Source of the DNA: DAHUZJ01 sp050743865
Lineage (GTDB): Bacteria; Actinomycetota; Acidimicrobiia; Acidimicrobiales; RAAP-2
NCBI GenBank assembly: GCA_050743865.1
Contig: JBOGGE010000192.1
Span: 1 to 5,885 of the forward strand
Reading direction: 5' to 3'
DNA: 5,885 bases
Positions 5,323-5,885 of the stretch are shown in pieces (the first letter of the stretch is position 1; each line of letters begins with the position of its first letter). The translations under genes and the position numbers were made by a program. Under the pieces are notes generated by a model that was not told the origin of the DNA, did no database searches, and saw only the letters and a program-made list of their open reading frames with translations.

Positions 5323-5885
5323 CGAGGATCTCCCTGGCCGAGGCCACCGCCGCCCTCACCGGCCCGGGGCAGCCGTTCGAGATGGAGGAGGCGGTGATCC
5401 GTGGCATCCCCACGCGGGTGTGGAAGAAGGCGCCGGCCACCCTGCGCACAGTGCTGGAGCTGTCGCGCGCCCACGGCGAGGCCGACTTCTTGGTGTACGA
5501 GGACGAGCGGCTGAGCTTCGAGCACCATTACCGGGCCGCCGCCACCCTCGCCCACCGCCTGGGCCAGCGGTTCGGGGTGGTGAAGGGCGACCGGGTGGCC
5601 ATCGCCATGCGCAACCTGCCCGAATGGGTGATCGCCTTCTGGGCGGCCGCCGTCGCCGGTGCGGTCGTGGTCCCGCTCAACGCCTGGTGGACCACCGACG
5701 AGCTGGCCTACGGGCTGGCGGACTCGGGAGCGGTGGTCGTCGTCACCGACCGGGAGCGGGCCGAGCGCATCCGCCCCCGGCTGCCCGAGCTGCCGGCGCT
5801 GCGCGCCGTGGTGGTGGCCGACGAGCGCCACCGCGCCTCCCCCACCGCCCCGGCCCCCGAGACAGCGTCCCCCCCGGCCCCCGGG
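5319..5885 (+). CDS. Acyl-CoA synthetase, AMP-forming (N-terminal part, cut by window end)
   Basis: The first 189 codons of an ANL-superfamily adenylate-forming enzyme, most like actinobacterial fatty acyl-CoA synthetases. These activate a carboxylic acid with ATP and load it onto CoA. Visible are the N-terminal IRGIPTRVWKKAPATL (~27-42), FLVYEDERLSFEHHYRAA (~57-74), GDRVAIAMRNLPEWVIAFWA (~90-109) and VVVPLNAWWTTDELAYGL (~116-133), all typical of the family's first subdomain. The phosphate-binding loop and the adenylation motifs lie beyond the window, so substrate class cannot be given. The ATG at 5319 overlaps the orn stop codon (ATGA). The last ~18 visible residues are Pro/Ala-rich, probably a surface loop. 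No stop occurs before the right edge. Confidence 0.88.

Overview
The window is very GC-rich, uses dense GC-ending codons and GTG starts, and shows several apparently leaderless genes. Together with the protein families present, this points to a high-GC actinobacterium. An Acidimicrobiia-type or otherwise deep-branching lineage is my guess; the sequence does not prove it.

Left part (1 to about 2913): this looks like one end of a decaying integrative element beside a tRNA gene. A tRNA-Gly(GCC) lies on the minus strand at 2913-2985. Its 3' end faces a minus-strand tyrosine recombinase (1512-2702). The recombinase has two mutually compensating frameshifts, and its catalytic HxxR histidine is replaced. 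Tail to tail with it is a plus-strand excisionase-like helix-turn-helix gene (1168-1485), also carrying two compensating frameshifts. Beyond these is an intact Phd/YefM-type antitoxin and RelE/ParE-type toxin pair on the minus strand (1031-373). Its coupling is tight (GTGA overlap), and a TGTACA-box operator overlaps the promoter. The leftmost 370 bases hold no recognisable gene, only a weak small-ORF candidate with a strong Shine-Dalgarno and two adjacent inverted repeats. No second copy of the tRNA end is visible, so the far boundary of the element lies outside the window or is lost.

Right part (2986-5885): this is ordinary-looking chromosome. A siderophore-interacting FAD-binding reductase (3216-4094, plus) follows a leader containing a 22-bp imperfect palindrome that may be an operator. 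It converges with dut (dUTPase, 4617-4180, minus). dut diverges from orn (oligoribonuclease, 4750-5322, plus) across about 130 bp containing a GC-rich higher-order repeat with a 35-bp period. Both divergent genes have a TANNNT -10 motif 6-7 nt before their start codons, suggesting leaderless mRNAs. orn overlaps by ATGA with an acyl-CoA synthetase gene that runs off the right edge.

The best signals beyond routine annotation are four. They are the YefM-like operator on the toxin-antitoxin pair, the intact addiction module beside two frameshifted mobility genes, the 35-bp repeat between dut and orn, and the palindrome upstream of the siderophore-interacting protein. I do not see a clearly novel multi-gene system.
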